Of a stretch of 64,000 nt of DNA, positions 7,761-16,930 are shown piece after piece (position 1 is the first letter of the stretch; every line of letters starts with the position of its first letter). Location of the stretch: contig NZ_CP117779.1 in the NCBI RefSeq assembly GCF_028657905.1, positions 124,001-188,000 on the forward strand, given 5' to 3'. Origin of the DNA: Burkholderia sp. FERM BP-3421 (GTDB lineage: Bacteria; Pseudomonadota; Gammaproteobacteria; Burkholderiales; Burkholderiaceae). The notes beneath the pieces were generated by a model. It saw only the letters and a list, made by a program, of their open reading frames with translations. It was not told the origin of the DNA and ran no database searches. Made by a program: the position numbers and the translations under genes.

Positions 7761-7970
7761 CTATTCGATTCGGTATGGGATACCCGCTGAGTCGAGAACG
7801 CTCAAAAACTCCAAGGGCACTTGAGAGAAGACAATCTCAGTCCCGAAACCTCCGCTCTCCGGTGGCTCCGAAACAATGGTCGCGCCTTGCGATCGGCGCC
7901 ACTCGAAGAAGGCGTCCCTCACCCTTGAGCGCAGCCCACGATCGATGACGACCCTATGCCGGCTCACCAT
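7761..7970 (-). CDS. Small hypothetical protein (69 aa)
   Basis: Sixty-nine residues with a basic N-terminus (MVSRHRVVIDRGLRSRVRDAF) and a tail ending LDSAGIPYRIE. Its ATG overlaps the end of the frameshifted gene at 7954-8257. Its stop abuts the leader of the next gene. No family recognised. Confidence 0.5.
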   Translation of the reverse strand: MVSRHRVVIDRGLRSRVRDAFFEWRRSQGATIVSEPPESGGFGTEIVFSQVPLEFLSVLDSAGIPYRIE

Positions 7971-8257
7971 GAGCGTAGGTCGGATCGATCAGCGTGCCGT
8001 CGGGATTGCGCACGACCGAATGTGCGATCAGGCGCAGCGAGGCATCCTCCAGCTCGATGGCAAGCCACCCGCGCACGGGGCTGGGTGCCTGGGTGGGTGA
8101 CTGTCCAAGCGTCGACGGCATCGTGACAGTTCGGCTTTGGATCGGTTGCTGGGCGTACGTGCTTAATGTGCCGTGTGCGTCGCGCAGCGCCAAGACCGTC
8201 AGTAATCGCAGCTGCGAGCGACTCGTACCCGGCCGGGTGCGTCCGAACTTGTGCCAT
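7954..8257 (-). pseudogene. Frameshifted paralogue of the protein at 20594-21004
   Basis: The first frame starts at ATG 8257 behind GGGGAACC and includes NCHDAVDAWTVTHPG, which matches QCHAQVARWIAAHPD of the 20594 protein. The match then jumps to another frame (VRGWLAIELEDASLRLIAHSVVRNPDGTLIDPTY versus VRGWLADGEGSGLQRFVAHSLVRTARGALLDVAF). The switch occurs near 8060-8070 in a CCCC/GCGCG context, consistent with a one-base indel. It is also shorter at the C-terminus than its paralogue. Either decayed or a sequencing error. Confidence 0.65.
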
Positions 8258-8279
8258 TGCGCGGTTCCCCTATACCTGA

Positions 8280-8507
8280 TCACTTGCGGTCGCGGGCCTG
8301 CGCGATCGCATCGGCCGCGAGAGTCTGGGGCGTCTCTAATGCAACACCGCCATCCCGTTCAAGCTTGACCTGGTCGTCGGCCGCCCGCGCCTCGACACAG
8401 ACGCGCTGGATCTCCTTCGTCGCGTTCACGCCGATTAGGATACTAGGAAGCACTATGCAAACTGCAAGTTTGCCGATGTTTCGGACGGCGTGTGGATGCG
8501 GATCCAT
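8280..8507 (-). CDS. Small membrane-anchored protein (75 aa)
   Basis: From the ATG at 8507 the product has one hydrophobic segment (about residues 11-28, IGKLAVCIVLPSILIGV) followed by a polar, helical tail (ATKEIQRVCVEARAADDQV...). It would be a bitopic inner-membrane protein. The next gene starts 20 bases after its stop. Function unknown; a longer start is open upstream but overlaps the preceding gene. Confidence 0.45.
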   Translation of the reverse strand: MDPHPHAVRNIGKLAVCIVLPSILIGVNATKEIQRVCVEARAADDQVKLERDGGVALETPQTLAADAIAQARDRK

Positions 8508-8514
8508 GCGTGGG

Positions 8515-9044
8515 CTACCAGGTCCAGCGTGAGCCCTCAACGTCCGCCCAAGCCTCGCTTTCCGATACGCAGCGCTGCTGCTCCGCGATCAGCGCAATGG
8601 TGACCATCAGGTCGTCGACGGTCCGGTCGAGCGCGTCGGTGCCGTGGCGTGCTCGCGCGTCGGCGTGCGGGCGAAGTCGGCCAGCACTTCTCGCTCAACG
8701 CGCTCCAACGCGCGGACCTGACCGCGGCCGCCCGGTCGCTTCGGCGCGATGCGCAGCGTCACGTGCACCGTTGCCGGCGGCGTCGATCCGCCGGCGGCGG
8801 CAGCTGGCACCGGGTCGCCGCGCTCAGCAGGCGTTGGGCCGCCGGCCGCGCGCGGCGTGCTGGCCGGCACGCCCGGGCGCAGCGCGAGCAGGCGGGCGGT
8901 CGCGAAGTCGTGGCGCTTGCGCGCGGCGCCCACGAACGCCCCCACGAGCCAGTCGCGCGTTGCGGCCGCCTTGTCTGCCCGGCGGCCGAATTCGAGGTAC
9001 TCGTGGAGAGAAGTAAAGGTAGAGGCGCGTTCCTTGGGCCGCAT
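8515..9044 (-). pseudogene. Hypothetical protein, probably frameshifted
   Basis: From ATG 9044 the frame encodes about 130 plausible residues (SLHEYLEFGRRADKAAATRDWLVGAFVGAARKRHDFATARLLAL, then a proline/alanine-rich linker and ERVEREVLADFART). It then stops at 8607, while the neighbouring frame continues with GTDALDRTVDDLMVTIALIAEQQR and ends at 8515. A one-base indel near 8640-8650 would restore about 175 residues. The family was not recognised. Confidence 0.45.
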
Positions 9045-9476
9045 ATTGATCCAGTACGACCTGGCGCGACTGCGGCGTTGCTTTCGCTTCGGGTTGGCCG
9101 GAAGCGAATGTCAAAGATCTCGTAGGTCCGAAAGGAATCGCTGAAACCTTGCGGTAAGCGTGCGAGCTGCGCCTCGCCGTCGTGAAACAATCGGTGTGCA
9201 ATCGAGAATCTTGCGGAACCGCCGTACAGTATGGCGTAGGGCGGGTTTAGGAGGCGATTTTCCGGGGATGTTTCACGGCGGGACGCTTTTTGAAAGGCCA
9301 AAACAAGCTCAAATCGTCGCGGCGTCCGCGCGCCACAGCGCAGATCAAAAAATGTATCAAACACTACGTAATTTGTAGTGATTGTCGACATCGTCCAAAT
9401 GCTCACCTCGTAGGCCTATTCGGGTCTGTATTCGGTTCGCTTTTGTACTACAACTGGAACATTGACCGGAGTGGCC
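9045..9476. other. No supported gene; boundary of the transposon module
   Basis: Overlapping minus-strand frames exist but none reads convincingly. A short inverted repeat CACTACgtaatttGTAGTG lies near 9361-9379. The left end of the Tn7/Tn5053-like element should be in or near this stretch, but I could not match it to a right end, so no terminal repeat is claimed. Confidence 0.35.
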
Positions 9477-10118
9477 ATGATCCCACCACGTTTCAGAAGG
9501 GCGGTCAATGCCGGTCGTCCGTTTGGGACTCATCGGTTCGATGTCTTTGGCCCGAAGGTGGCCCGTCCGCTGACGCTCTACGGCTGGAACGCCCTTCATC
9601 TCTGGCTGCGCCTGGAGGCAGACCCGCGCGTGATTACATATTGCGAGCGGCCGATGCATATTCCCGACGCACGTCCGATGCGCCTGGTGGACTTCTGGGT
9701 GCGAGCGCAAGCGGCGGAGCGCCTATTGGTGGTGCCGCGCCCAGCGGAAGCGGCGGCAGACGCTCAAGGGGCTCGGCTCTTCCCCGCCTTTGACACGTGG
9801 AGCCGGGTACAGTCGATGGCGTTGCGAACGCTGCGCCCAAGCGAACTCGACGATCCCGAGTTACTGCGCCGAAATCGGCTTACCATGCTTCGCCATGTCG
9901 CCGCGGCCATGCCGGTTGGGGGTGACGTCTTCGCGCCCGACGTCTTGGAGGCTTGTCGAAACAGTGTGACGCTTGCCGAGCTCGAGCAACGCTTCGCGCC
10001 GCTCGCCCCGTCAGTCCTGCGTGCGGCCGCATTCAGGCTCGTGCTCGGCGGCGCCTTGCAATGCCCGACGCTTGCGACACTGCCTCTGGGGCTCAACAGT
10101 ACCTTGGTGGCGACATGA
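9477..10118 (+). CDS. TnsA-like protein, probably lacking catalytic lysine
   Basis: About 213 residues in the tnsA position of a four-gene Tn7-like operon. The N-terminal half has the TnsA nuclease-like shape: LYGWNALHLWLRLEADPRVITYCERP followed by a strand LVDFWV. In active TnsA nucleases the aspartate strand is followed by an (E/Q)xK strand; here the matching strand is RLLVVPRP, with no lysine. The C-terminal half is helical. It may be a structural partner of the transposase. I chose the ATG at 9477 because GGAG lies eight bases upstream. The stop overlaps the tniA start (ATGA). Confidence 0.6.
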   Translation: MIPPRFRRAVNAGRPFGTHRFDVFGPKVARPLTLYGWNALHLWLRLEADPRVITYCERPMHIPDARPMRLVDFWVRAQAAERLLVVPRPAEAAADAQGARLFPAFDTWSRVQSMALRTLRPSELDDPELLRRNRLTMLRHVAAAMPVGGDVFAPDVLEACRNSVTLAELEQRFAPLAPSVLRAAAFRLVLGGALQCPTLATLPLGLNSTLVAT

Positions 10119-12091
10119 GGTCGATCGCATTCGGTGCGCTGCATTTCGACCGTCGCTCCATTCCGGCGGACTTGAGCGATATCGCCGGTTGGCCGTATGC
10201 CGACGAGAATGCCCTGTCGGTGCAGACCCGGGAGCAGTTGGAGAGGCGTCTGCGTGCGATGACGCTGTTCGTCGACGGACAGATGCCTTTGCGTGAGATC
10301 ACGCGGCAGACCGGTGTTGGCTTCAACGATCTATATCGTTTGCTCGAGCGCTGCGTTGCGCCGCACGACGATGGCCGCATATTCGGGTGCCGCGCGTTGA
10401 TCCCGTATAAGCACACCCGTGCATACAAGCGGTGTGGGCCCGTAACGTTGAGCCCCGACGCGGACGCCGCCGGCGGCGCACGTGGCGCGTTCGAGCAATT
10501 GCTCAGGCGCTACCCGGATATCGCGCGCTGGATAGAGCGCCGAGTCGCTGATCGTAGCCGCAGGCAGGCAACGCTGACGGAGGTGCCGCGGCAGTTGTGG
10601 CGTCTGCATGGTGGTTTTCTCACGCAGTGCCGGCAAGCTGGTATACAGGCCCACGAGTACCCGTTCAATCGAAAGCACCTCGCAGAGCGCTCGCTTGCGA
10701 CTCACGTGCGAAAGCTTGCGCAACGGCATTTTGAGGCCGCGTCTCGTGCGGCTGGGGCACAGCAGATTCGTCATCCGTGGGGCGATGATTCAAGCATGGT
10801 CCGCAAGCCAGCGACGTTTCCCTATGACGTGGTCGAGTTCGACGGCCACAAAATCGACGTGCGCCTGACGCTGCGCATCGACGACCCGTTCGGCTTCGAA
10901 ACGCTGCTGGTGCTGCATCGGATCTGGATCCTCGTGCTGCTCGATACTGCGAGCCGGGCAGTAATCGGTTACTACCTGGCGCTCGGGCGCGAGTACAACA
11001 AGGACGACGTGGCCGCCGCGCGTCAGGCCACGCTCACCCCACACCGCCCGCGAGAATCCAAAATTCCAGCCTTGCAAACCAGGCCCGGTGGTGGCTTTCC
11101 ATCGGCCGTCATCCCGCAGACGGCCTGGGCGTGCTGGAACACGCTGCGCTTCGATGCCGCCAAATCGCACTTTGCGAAGGCGACGCTCGAGCGGCTCACG
11201 ACAGTCGTCGGATGCACGACCGCCAACGGACCCCTGGGCCAGAAAAACGAGCGAGCGCTCGTTGAGCGCTTTTTTGACCAACTGGCATCACACTTCGCGC
11301 ACCGGCTACCGGCGACGACCGGAACCGATCCGCAAGCGGTCGAGCGTTTGCTCAATGACGTGGGTAAGGAAACGTCATTGATGATGACACTCGACGAGCT
11401 CGAAGACGTCATCGACATCGTGCTCGCCAACTATAACGGCGAGCCGCACGCGGGGCTGAGCGGCCGCACACCCCTGGAGGCGATGCAATTCCAACTTGCG
11501 AGAGGAGAGGATCTGCTACACACGCTTCCCGTGGTCCGGCGCGGCACGCTTTGCCTGCTTCAAGAAGCGCGCGTCGTTACCATTCGCGGTAACGTGAGCC
11601 GGGGCGAGCGGCCGCACATCAATTTCGAGTACCTGCGCTACGACAGCCGACTCTTGTCGAGCATGGCCGGGCTTCTCGGTCAGCAGCTGCGCATTTACTT
11701 CAACGTTAAGGACATCCGGCACCTGCACGCGTTCTTCATGGACGGCTCCGAACTTGGAGTGCTGACCGCAGCGCGTCCATGGTGCGTTTCGCCGCATTCG
11801 TTGCGCGTTCGCCAGGAGATATTTTCTCTGATTCGGCAGCGCAAGCTGGCCTGCCGGGAGGGGAGCGATCCGGTTGCCGCTTGGTTCGCGTACAAGAAGG
11901 AACAGGCGCGGCGGCATACGCGGGACGCCAACGATCTCGCGCGCATGCTCACTGAGCGTGCGAAAGCACACGAGGCTGTCGCGGCACCGATCGTTCCCGA
12001 CGAACGCTCGCCGGCGACCGCCTCGGCACGGTCAGGCGCGGAGCAGCGTACGCTGCCCACGCCGTGGCTGACGACAATATTCACGTATTGA
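10115..12091 (+). CDS. tniA: TniA/TnsB-type DDE transposase
   Basis: A 658-residue retroviral-integrase-like transposase. The catalytic core shows the DDE pattern: VVEFDGHKID (first Asp, about residue 245), LLDTASRAVIGYYLALGREYNKDD (second Asp) and QKNERALVERFFDQL (Glu). The N-terminal region holds helix-turn-helix-like segments (MPLREITRQTGVGFNDLYRLL) that would bind the transposon ends. The ATG overlaps the upstream stop and is followed by tniB after four bases, so the genes form one operon. TniA joins the 3' ends of the element to target DNA, directed by TniB and TniQ. Confidence 0.85.
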   Translation: MRSIAFGALHFDRRSIPADLSDIAGWPYADENALSVQTREQLERRLRAMTLFVDGQMPLREITRQTGVGFNDLYRLLERCVAPHDDGRIFGCRALIPYKHTRAYKRCGPVTLSPDADAAGGARGAFEQLLRRYPDIARWIERRVADRSRRQATLTEVPRQLWRLHGGFLTQCRQAGIQAHEYPFNRKHLAERSLATHVRKLAQRHFEAASRAAGAQQIRHPWGDDSSMVRKPATFPYDVVEFDGHKIDVRLTLRIDDPFGFETLLVLHRIWILVLLDTASRAVIGYYLALGREYNKDDVAAARQATLTPHRPRESKIPALQTRPGGGFPSAVIPQTAWACWNTLRFDAAKSHFAKATLERLTTVVGCTTANGPLGQKNERALVERFFDQLASHFAHRLPATTGTDPQAVERLLNDVGKETSLMMTLDELEDVIDIVLANYNGEPHAGLSGRTPLEAMQFQLARGEDLLHTLPVVRRGTLCLLQEARVVTIRGNVSRGERPHINFEYLRYDSRLLSSMAGLLGQQLRIYFNVKDIRHLHAFFMDGSELGVLTAARPWCVSPHSLRVRQEIFSLIRQRKLACREGSDPVAAWFAYKKEQARRHTRDANDLARMLTERAKAHEAVAAPIVPDERSPATASARSGAEQRTLPTPWLTTIFTY

Positions 12092-12095
12092 TGCC

Positions 12096-13088
12096 ATGCC
12101 GGACTCTCTGCCAAGGCCCGTTGACCCGGCAGCACATCCCCTGCTGAACCAGACGTACATCGTACCGACGCCGGCAATTGCGGAAATGTACGCCCGCGTC
12201 CGTCAGTGTTTGCGACGAGGGATCGCCGGAGCCGTTATCTATGGTCACACCCGCTGGGGCAAGACGTACGCGATCCGTTACTGCGCAAGGCTATTGCACC
12301 ACGACTTGAGACGCATCGTCGTGCTCTCGCTAGGCATGCCGCAAAATCCGTCGCGCTCGGAAGCGCTCTTCTTCGGTATGTTGCTGGAAGCGACACGCCA
12401 CGAACGGGCCGACAACGGATCTGCATTCCAGCGTCGCCTGCGGCTTTACCACCGACTGGCCGAGATGGTTGAGCGCGCCGGCGGCAATACTCTGGTTGTG
12501 TTTGTCGACGAAGCCCAGCGCCTCGAGCTCGAGCATTACGAATGGCTGCGTGACGTGCAGGATGAGCTATCACGCCGCGGCATCCGAATGTTCACGTTTC
12601 TGGTCGGTCAGCCCGGCATTCTGAACCGCAAGAGCGCCTTCAAGCAAAACGTCGACACCTCGCAGATCGTGGCGCGCTTCATGGTCGAGGAAATGCGTTT
12701 CGCAGGCCTACGCGGTGCCGGGGATCTCAAGATGCCGCTCGGTGCGTACGACAGTTCCATGTTTCCAGAAGGAAGCCGATGGAACTACACGCGCTTCTTC
12801 TTGCAGCGTGCGTTCGATCAGGGTTTCCGGCTAGGCGAGCAGTACGAATTGCTGTGGCAGGTATTCGATGCCGCTCACCGCGGCGCGCGATTCGACTTTT
12901 CGATGGAAATCCCGATGGAGTATCTGGCGCGTGCCATTGAGGTCGCACTGACCGACAACATGGAGCACGATGCGCCGGGTTTCGCACTCAGTGCTGCCTG
13001 TTGGAGACAAGCCGTGGACGAGTCAAACTTTGTCGCCGCGCTGGAGGAGTTGCGAATCGTGTTCGTGGACGAGGCTTGCGCGCGATGA
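12096..13088 (+). CDS. tniB: TniB/TnsC-type AAA+ transposition regulator
   Basis: A 330-residue AAA+ ATPase with Walker A in YGHTRWGKTYAIRY (about residue 48) and Walker B in LVVFVDEAQRLEL. It would polymerise on DNA and link the target-selecting TniQ to the TniA transposase. Its stop overlaps the tniQ start (ATGA). The Walker A is GHTRWGKT instead of GxxxxGKT with small residues, a variation typical of TnsC-like proteins. Confidence 0.85.
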   Translation: MPDSLPRPVDPAAHPLLNQTYIVPTPAIAEMYARVRQCLRRGIAGAVIYGHTRWGKTYAIRYCARLLHHDLRRIVVLSLGMPQNPSRSEALFFGMLLEATRHERADNGSAFQRRLRLYHRLAEMVERAGGNTLVVFVDEAQRLELEHYEWLRDVQDELSRRGIRMFTFLVGQPGILNRKSAFKQNVDTSQIVARFMVEEMRFAGLRGAGDLKMPLGAYDSSMFPEGSRWNYTRFFLQRAFDQGFRLGEQYELLWQVFDAAHRGARFDFSMEIPMEYLARAIEVALTDNMEHDAPGFALSAACWRQAVDESNFVAALEELRIVFVDEACAR

Positions 13089-14554
13089 CACGCCGTTTCG
13101 ATATCCTCTTGCCGGACGATCAGCCCATAGAGCACGCCCCTTGGTGCTGGCGAGACGACTGGCACGCCCGAGGCGAATCCTCGCTGGCCTTGCTTGCCAA
13201 GTTTCAGCGGCTGAATGCTCTGTCGTGTGCGGTGCTGATTGATACGTTTGTGTGTCGCGATGTCCGCCGGAACGTGCCGCGGGATCACGATTTACGCGAC
13301 GCACGGCGCTTCGACGTGCCGCGCATGATGGCCATACTGCGTTTGTCGGTCACGGATGTTGCGGCCGCTTTCGTCATGCCCTCGCATCGACTCGAGCGGA
13401 TTGCATTCGCGACGCTGCGTTGGTGCCCAAAGTGTTCGCAGGAAGGCGTACATCTTTGCGCATTCCAATATCGCGCGACAGAACAATGCCCAGTTCATCG
13501 CGGTCCGCTCGCGCAGCACTGCGAGCAGTGCGGGGCAGCGATTCCCTACCGTTTGCGGCCTGATTTGCTTCGCGCACCGTTCCATTGCCTGGAATGCTCC
13601 CATCCGTGGTTCACGCCGGCGCGGGGCCCGGATAACTTTCGCGTGGGGCAGGCATACCGGAGTCTGCTGCGCGAGCGTGCGGCCGACCGCCTGCCGGCCA
13701 TTGGAACTGAAGGCGCTTTGTTGCGCTCCCGGCGTGCAACCCGCCGACATCCGTTGTCGGTTGAGCAAGAGCGCGAGGCCCTGCATGTTCGTCTGCCGCG
13801 AGAACCCGTCTGGACGATGTTTGGACGCAGCGACGCGATCAAGGATGACCCGGCGCAAGACGACACGGAGCAGGAGGGCGGCACGGACGATGGCGACATC
13901 GATGCCTACGGCTGTTATAGGGCGGTGCGGCGATGGATCATGCGTGAGTACTGCGTCCGGCATCGAGCCTGTATAGCAACCGCCGCGTGGCATTTATCGT
14001 GGTCGTTGACGGGAGGCACAACGGCACCATTTTGTCCGATCGCGCAGGCGTTCCTGCGTTGGCGTTGTAAGTGGGAAGGCTTCGGCACGCCCAGCGCGTT
14101 GCTGCAGCCCCCGCTGCATGGGCCGCTCGGGCTCTCGGTGTGGCTGTCGCTCTACGCGCCGGTTGCGCAGCGAAGTTGGAGCCATGCCGCCAGCCGCTGG
14201 GTGGTGATGCACCTGCTAGGCCGAGCATGTATCGATAGTTTTCTCACCTTCCTGTCCGAGGCGGATCAATTGCGCATGCACCGGCGGATACTTTGGTTGC
14301 CGTTTCCCGTGCACGATTTCCCGCGGCGCCACGTCGTAGCACGAGGCGGTTATCGGCGCGGCGAGCCAATCAGCTTCTGCGTCTCACCACTTCGCGAAGG
14401 CGATATCGCTTGCGAGTCGACTTGGTCTCTCGACGGCGATGGCCATCGCCGCGAGCACTTGGACGGGCTGCGCCGTAACGTTGCCCCCGCTAATCTGGCG
14501 GCCTTCCTCGGCCCGACCACCGGAGCCCTTGGAGTTCCCTGCGGCGCTGCTTGA
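13085..14554 (+). CDS. tniQ: TniQ/TnsD-type target selector
   Basis: A 489-residue protein with a TniQ N-terminus (PWCWRDDWHARGESSLALLAKFQRLNAL) and paired zinc-finger motifs around residues 115-175 (WCPKCSQEG, EQCPVHRGPLAQHCEQCG, HCLECSHPW). The long C-terminal part, including an acidic linker near residue 265, is larger than in Tn5053 TniQ and closer to TnsD in size. It should choose the insertion site; whether it recognises a specific attachment site cannot be told here. Last gene of the transposition operon. Confidence 0.8.
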   Translation: MTRRFDILLPDDQPIEHAPWCWRDDWHARGESSLALLAKFQRLNALSCAVLIDTFVCRDVRRNVPRDHDLRDARRFDVPRMMAILRLSVTDVAAAFVMPSHRLERIAFATLRWCPKCSQEGVHLCAFQYRATEQCPVHRGPLAQHCEQCGAAIPYRLRPDLLRAPFHCLECSHPWFTPARGPDNFRVGQAYRSLLRERAADRLPAIGTEGALLRSRRATRRHPLSVEQEREALHVRLPREPVWTMFGRSDAIKDDPAQDDTEQEGGTDDGDIDAYGCYRAVRRWIMREYCVRHRACIATAAWHLSWSLTGGTTAPFCPIAQAFLRWRCKWEGFGTPSALLQPPLHGPLGLSVWLSLYAPVAQRSWSHAASRWVVMHLLGRACIDSFLTFLSEADQLRMHRRILWLPFPVHDFPRRHVVARGGYRRGEPISFCVSPLREGDIACESTWSLDGDGHRREHLDGLRRNVAPANLAAFLGPTTGALGVPCGAA

Positions 14555-14730
14555 CGATACGCGTTCTCTACTTATCGAGGGCTCGCGGGACTTGCGTGTC
14601 GAGTTCGATTTGGCGTATTCATCGGCGGTGCCGTAGACACTGCATGATTCGGACAGCGCTGCGAAGCCATCCATGTGATGGCGTCGACGAACGAAAATGA
14701 AGGCGACCGAGGCGTGAACTCATTTCGGAT

Positions 14731-15363
14731 GTGCTCGAATGGGCGCAGAGGAATGCCTCGGCGCTCTACTACAACACTAAAACCAAAAAGGACAGGCTGC
14801 AGGTCACTCCGAACATCGTTGGCTTCCAGTCGGTGATGCATGGCATCGCCATGCGCATCAAGAAGCACGGAAGAAGGGAGTCGCAGATAACCGTCGACCA
14901 GCAATCTCAGTTCAACAAGGCGCAGAAGACGTTGTCTGAGCTCTACGCTTCGATGCGCGGAGTTCCGTGGCTCACCGGTCCCGGGCTGCCGGAGACGGAT
15001 TTTAGAGGCATGCCCGTAACCCCGCTCACGTTTTCCTTGAGCGCGGATAGCGCAGGACTGGAGCTGGTCGATATTTATCTGTGGGTCTTCAAGCGCGTCA
15101 ATGAGCGGAAGGAGGTGGCGCCAGAACTCTATGCGCTTGTGCGGCCGCAGCTACGCCGCGGCCGCACGGACGAAATTTCACTGAACGCGCTCGGTGCTCG
15201 ATGGGGCCGTTGGTTCGACGCGTTGCCGGAGCCGGCTGAAGAGCAAATGGCAAAAGCGCGAGAACGACTGGCCATTGACGAAGGCAGGCGTCTTCGCGCA
15301 ATGAATAGCGATAGCCGCCAACTCTCGGAGGGCGATGACGGCGTCCCGCGCGTGACGCTCTGA
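14731..15363 (+). pseudogene. DUF3800-like protein, 5'-truncated
   Basis: The 210-codon frame opens at GTG 14731 immediately downstream of an in-frame TGA. It contains the C-terminal DUF3800 pattern (SADSAGLELVDIYLWVFKRV, compare DSxxxxLQxADxxxxxxxR) and a preceding QITVDQQSQF strand, both RNase H-like. The N-terminal FVDESG motif expected about 70-100 residues earlier is missing, and no other frame upstream supplies it. The 5' end was probably lost when the neighbouring transposon inserted or rearranged. Confidence 0.5.
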
Positions 15364-15453
15364 ATTGTCTCACTCCCGCATCGACGGCGTGCGATGCAAA
15401 CACCGTTTATTGAAGGCTGCAATCCTGCGAACGCTTGTACACGGGGAATAAAA

Positions 15454-16269
15454 ATGAAGACACACTCGACTCGAGCTTATCTCTGGTGGGTGCTACTTCC
15501 CGCGCTTACGGGGTGCCAGCTCATGGACCGGCAATACGTCCGGGCGGTGGGGGCGGCCGAGCTCGAAAGCAAGTATACGATCAAAGGGACAGCCTATTCG
15601 GCCGGGGACATTATCGCCACGCCCGGTGTATCTAACGAAGTGATGTCTGCATGGCTTGGCGTCGCCGGCAACGACCTGAGAAAGAAGTGCAACGAGTTTA
15701 TCGCGCGTCTCTCGGTACAGGAAGCGGGCTGGGATACGGGACTCGATATCGTCGCGCTCGCCACTGGGGGAGCAGCGGCGGTTGCCGTGCTGCCCGTAAC
15801 CACCACTGCGGCACTCGCGGCCGGCAGCACCTTTGCTACTGGCACACGAGCGCTGATTGATTCCGACGTCTACGGTAAGGTCGGGGCGAACCTGATCGCT
15901 TCGCAAATTGGGCTGGATTTCGATCCGGTATTGAGCGCCTACATGAAGAATCTCAACGTCTCTAATACGGCTGATTTTGAGAGCAAGCTCGATACGTTGA
16001 TGCAAGCCCAGGGCAAATGCACGCTGCACAATGCCCTTCAGAATTTGCAGCTGAAAGGGGCAGGGGCGAGTTCCCGGCCTCCCGTAATTGCTGCAACCAG
16101 CCTCCAAGACAAGCAGGTTTATTCGCTGCTCGGGGGCGTTGAAGTCACTTTGACAATCGACGCCTCGGATCAGGTTACGCTCAAGGGCTACACCGGTGAC
16201 CCGAGCGTCAGTCGTACGACCGCAACAGCGATCCTCAACGGGGCGCAGGCCGTTCTGGAAACCAAGTAA
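15454..16269 (+). CDS. Predicted lipoprotein of unknown function
   Basis: The product of 271 residues begins with a basic tip and hydrophobic segment ending in the lipobox LTGC (Cys 21), so it should be an exported lipoprotein. I chose the ATG at 15454 because it puts the signal sequence at the N-terminus; earlier in-frame starts would bury it. A hydrophobic alanine/threonine-rich segment (ATGGAAAVAVLPVTTTAALAAG) follows near residue 110, and the C-terminus (VEVTLTIDASDQVTLKGYTGDPSVSR) is beta-rich. Composition is balanced and coding-like. Family unknown; it sits beyond the transposon genes as possible cargo. Confidence 0.65.
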   Translation: MKTHSTRAYLWWVLLPALTGCQLMDRQYVRAVGAAELESKYTIKGTAYSAGDIIATPGVSNEVMSAWLGVAGNDLRKKCNEFIARLSVQEAGWDTGLDIVALATGGAAAVAVLPVTTTAALAAGSTFATGTRALIDSDVYGKVGANLIASQIGLDFDPVLSAYMKNLNVSNTADFESKLDTLMQAQGKCTLHNALQNLQLKGAGASSRPPVIAATSLQDKQVYSLLGGVEVTLTIDASDQVTLKGYTGDPSVSRTTATAILNGAQAVLETK

Positions 16270-16292
16270 CGGGGCGGCATGAAGTGGAGCAT

Positions 16293-16735
16293 TCAAGCGG
16301 AAAACAGGCTGACCCCTCGCATCGAAGGATCGATTGACGCCCAAGGCGTGCCGGCGTGCACGCGCGGATCCACATTGGCGAAACGCCTCACCCAGGTGAC
16401 GGGATCCGCGTCGTTGTGGGTGAAGCGCACGTTTGCTAGGGCCGAGTCAAAGCATCGGCCGATCACGTCGCTGACCTGCCGCTGATCCGCCACGGCGACC
16501 TACGGATTGCCGGCCAGATAGCGGACCTTGACGAGTCAGTCGAAGGCCGCGCGCAGCGTGCGCACCACAGCACGAAGCGCTCGATCTCGCGCCAGTACGC
16601 GCGCTGGGTGGCCGCCTGGGCAGTAGACTGCTCCTTGGTAGTGGGCACCACCACTCGGCCATTGCGGTGCTCGATTGGTCCGCCCGCTTCTTGCGTCAAG
16701 AAACGTCGTCCTGGCTTGAGCCGCCGCCGGCCCAC
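16293..16735 (-). pseudogene. Decayed tyrosine recombinase fragment
   Basis: Read on the minus strand, this stretch contains QAATQRAYWREIERFVLWC and, after an internal deletion and frame change, VRTLRAAFD*LVKVRYLAGNP*VAVAD. Both match the intact recombinase at 21388-23211 (QAATQRAYWRELERFVLWC; VRTLRAAFDWLVKVRYLAGNPWVAVAD). The two tryptophan codons have become TGA and TAG. The catalytic C-terminal domain is absent. It is a relic of a second element of the same type. Confidence 0.8.
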
Positions 16736-16930
16736 CAGCCGGGCGTGGACCGACCGCGAACCGCGGCTATCCCGGATCGACGTTGTGTGGTCGTTTAGCC
16801 TGCCGCCGCGTTCTGCGCCCGGGTCCCTGCCGAAGCGGCCGTTGCTTTGTTTGTCCGCCCCGCGGCACCCCGAAGCTGCCTAAACGCCCGCCTTGCATAA
16901 ACCGGTTGGTCAGCCTATGATATTAAAAGG

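Noticed and set aside
8759..9406. 215-codon minus-strand frame upstream of the 9044 start
   Set aside because: The second half is a shadow of the 8515-9044 frame and the first half has no recognisable features.
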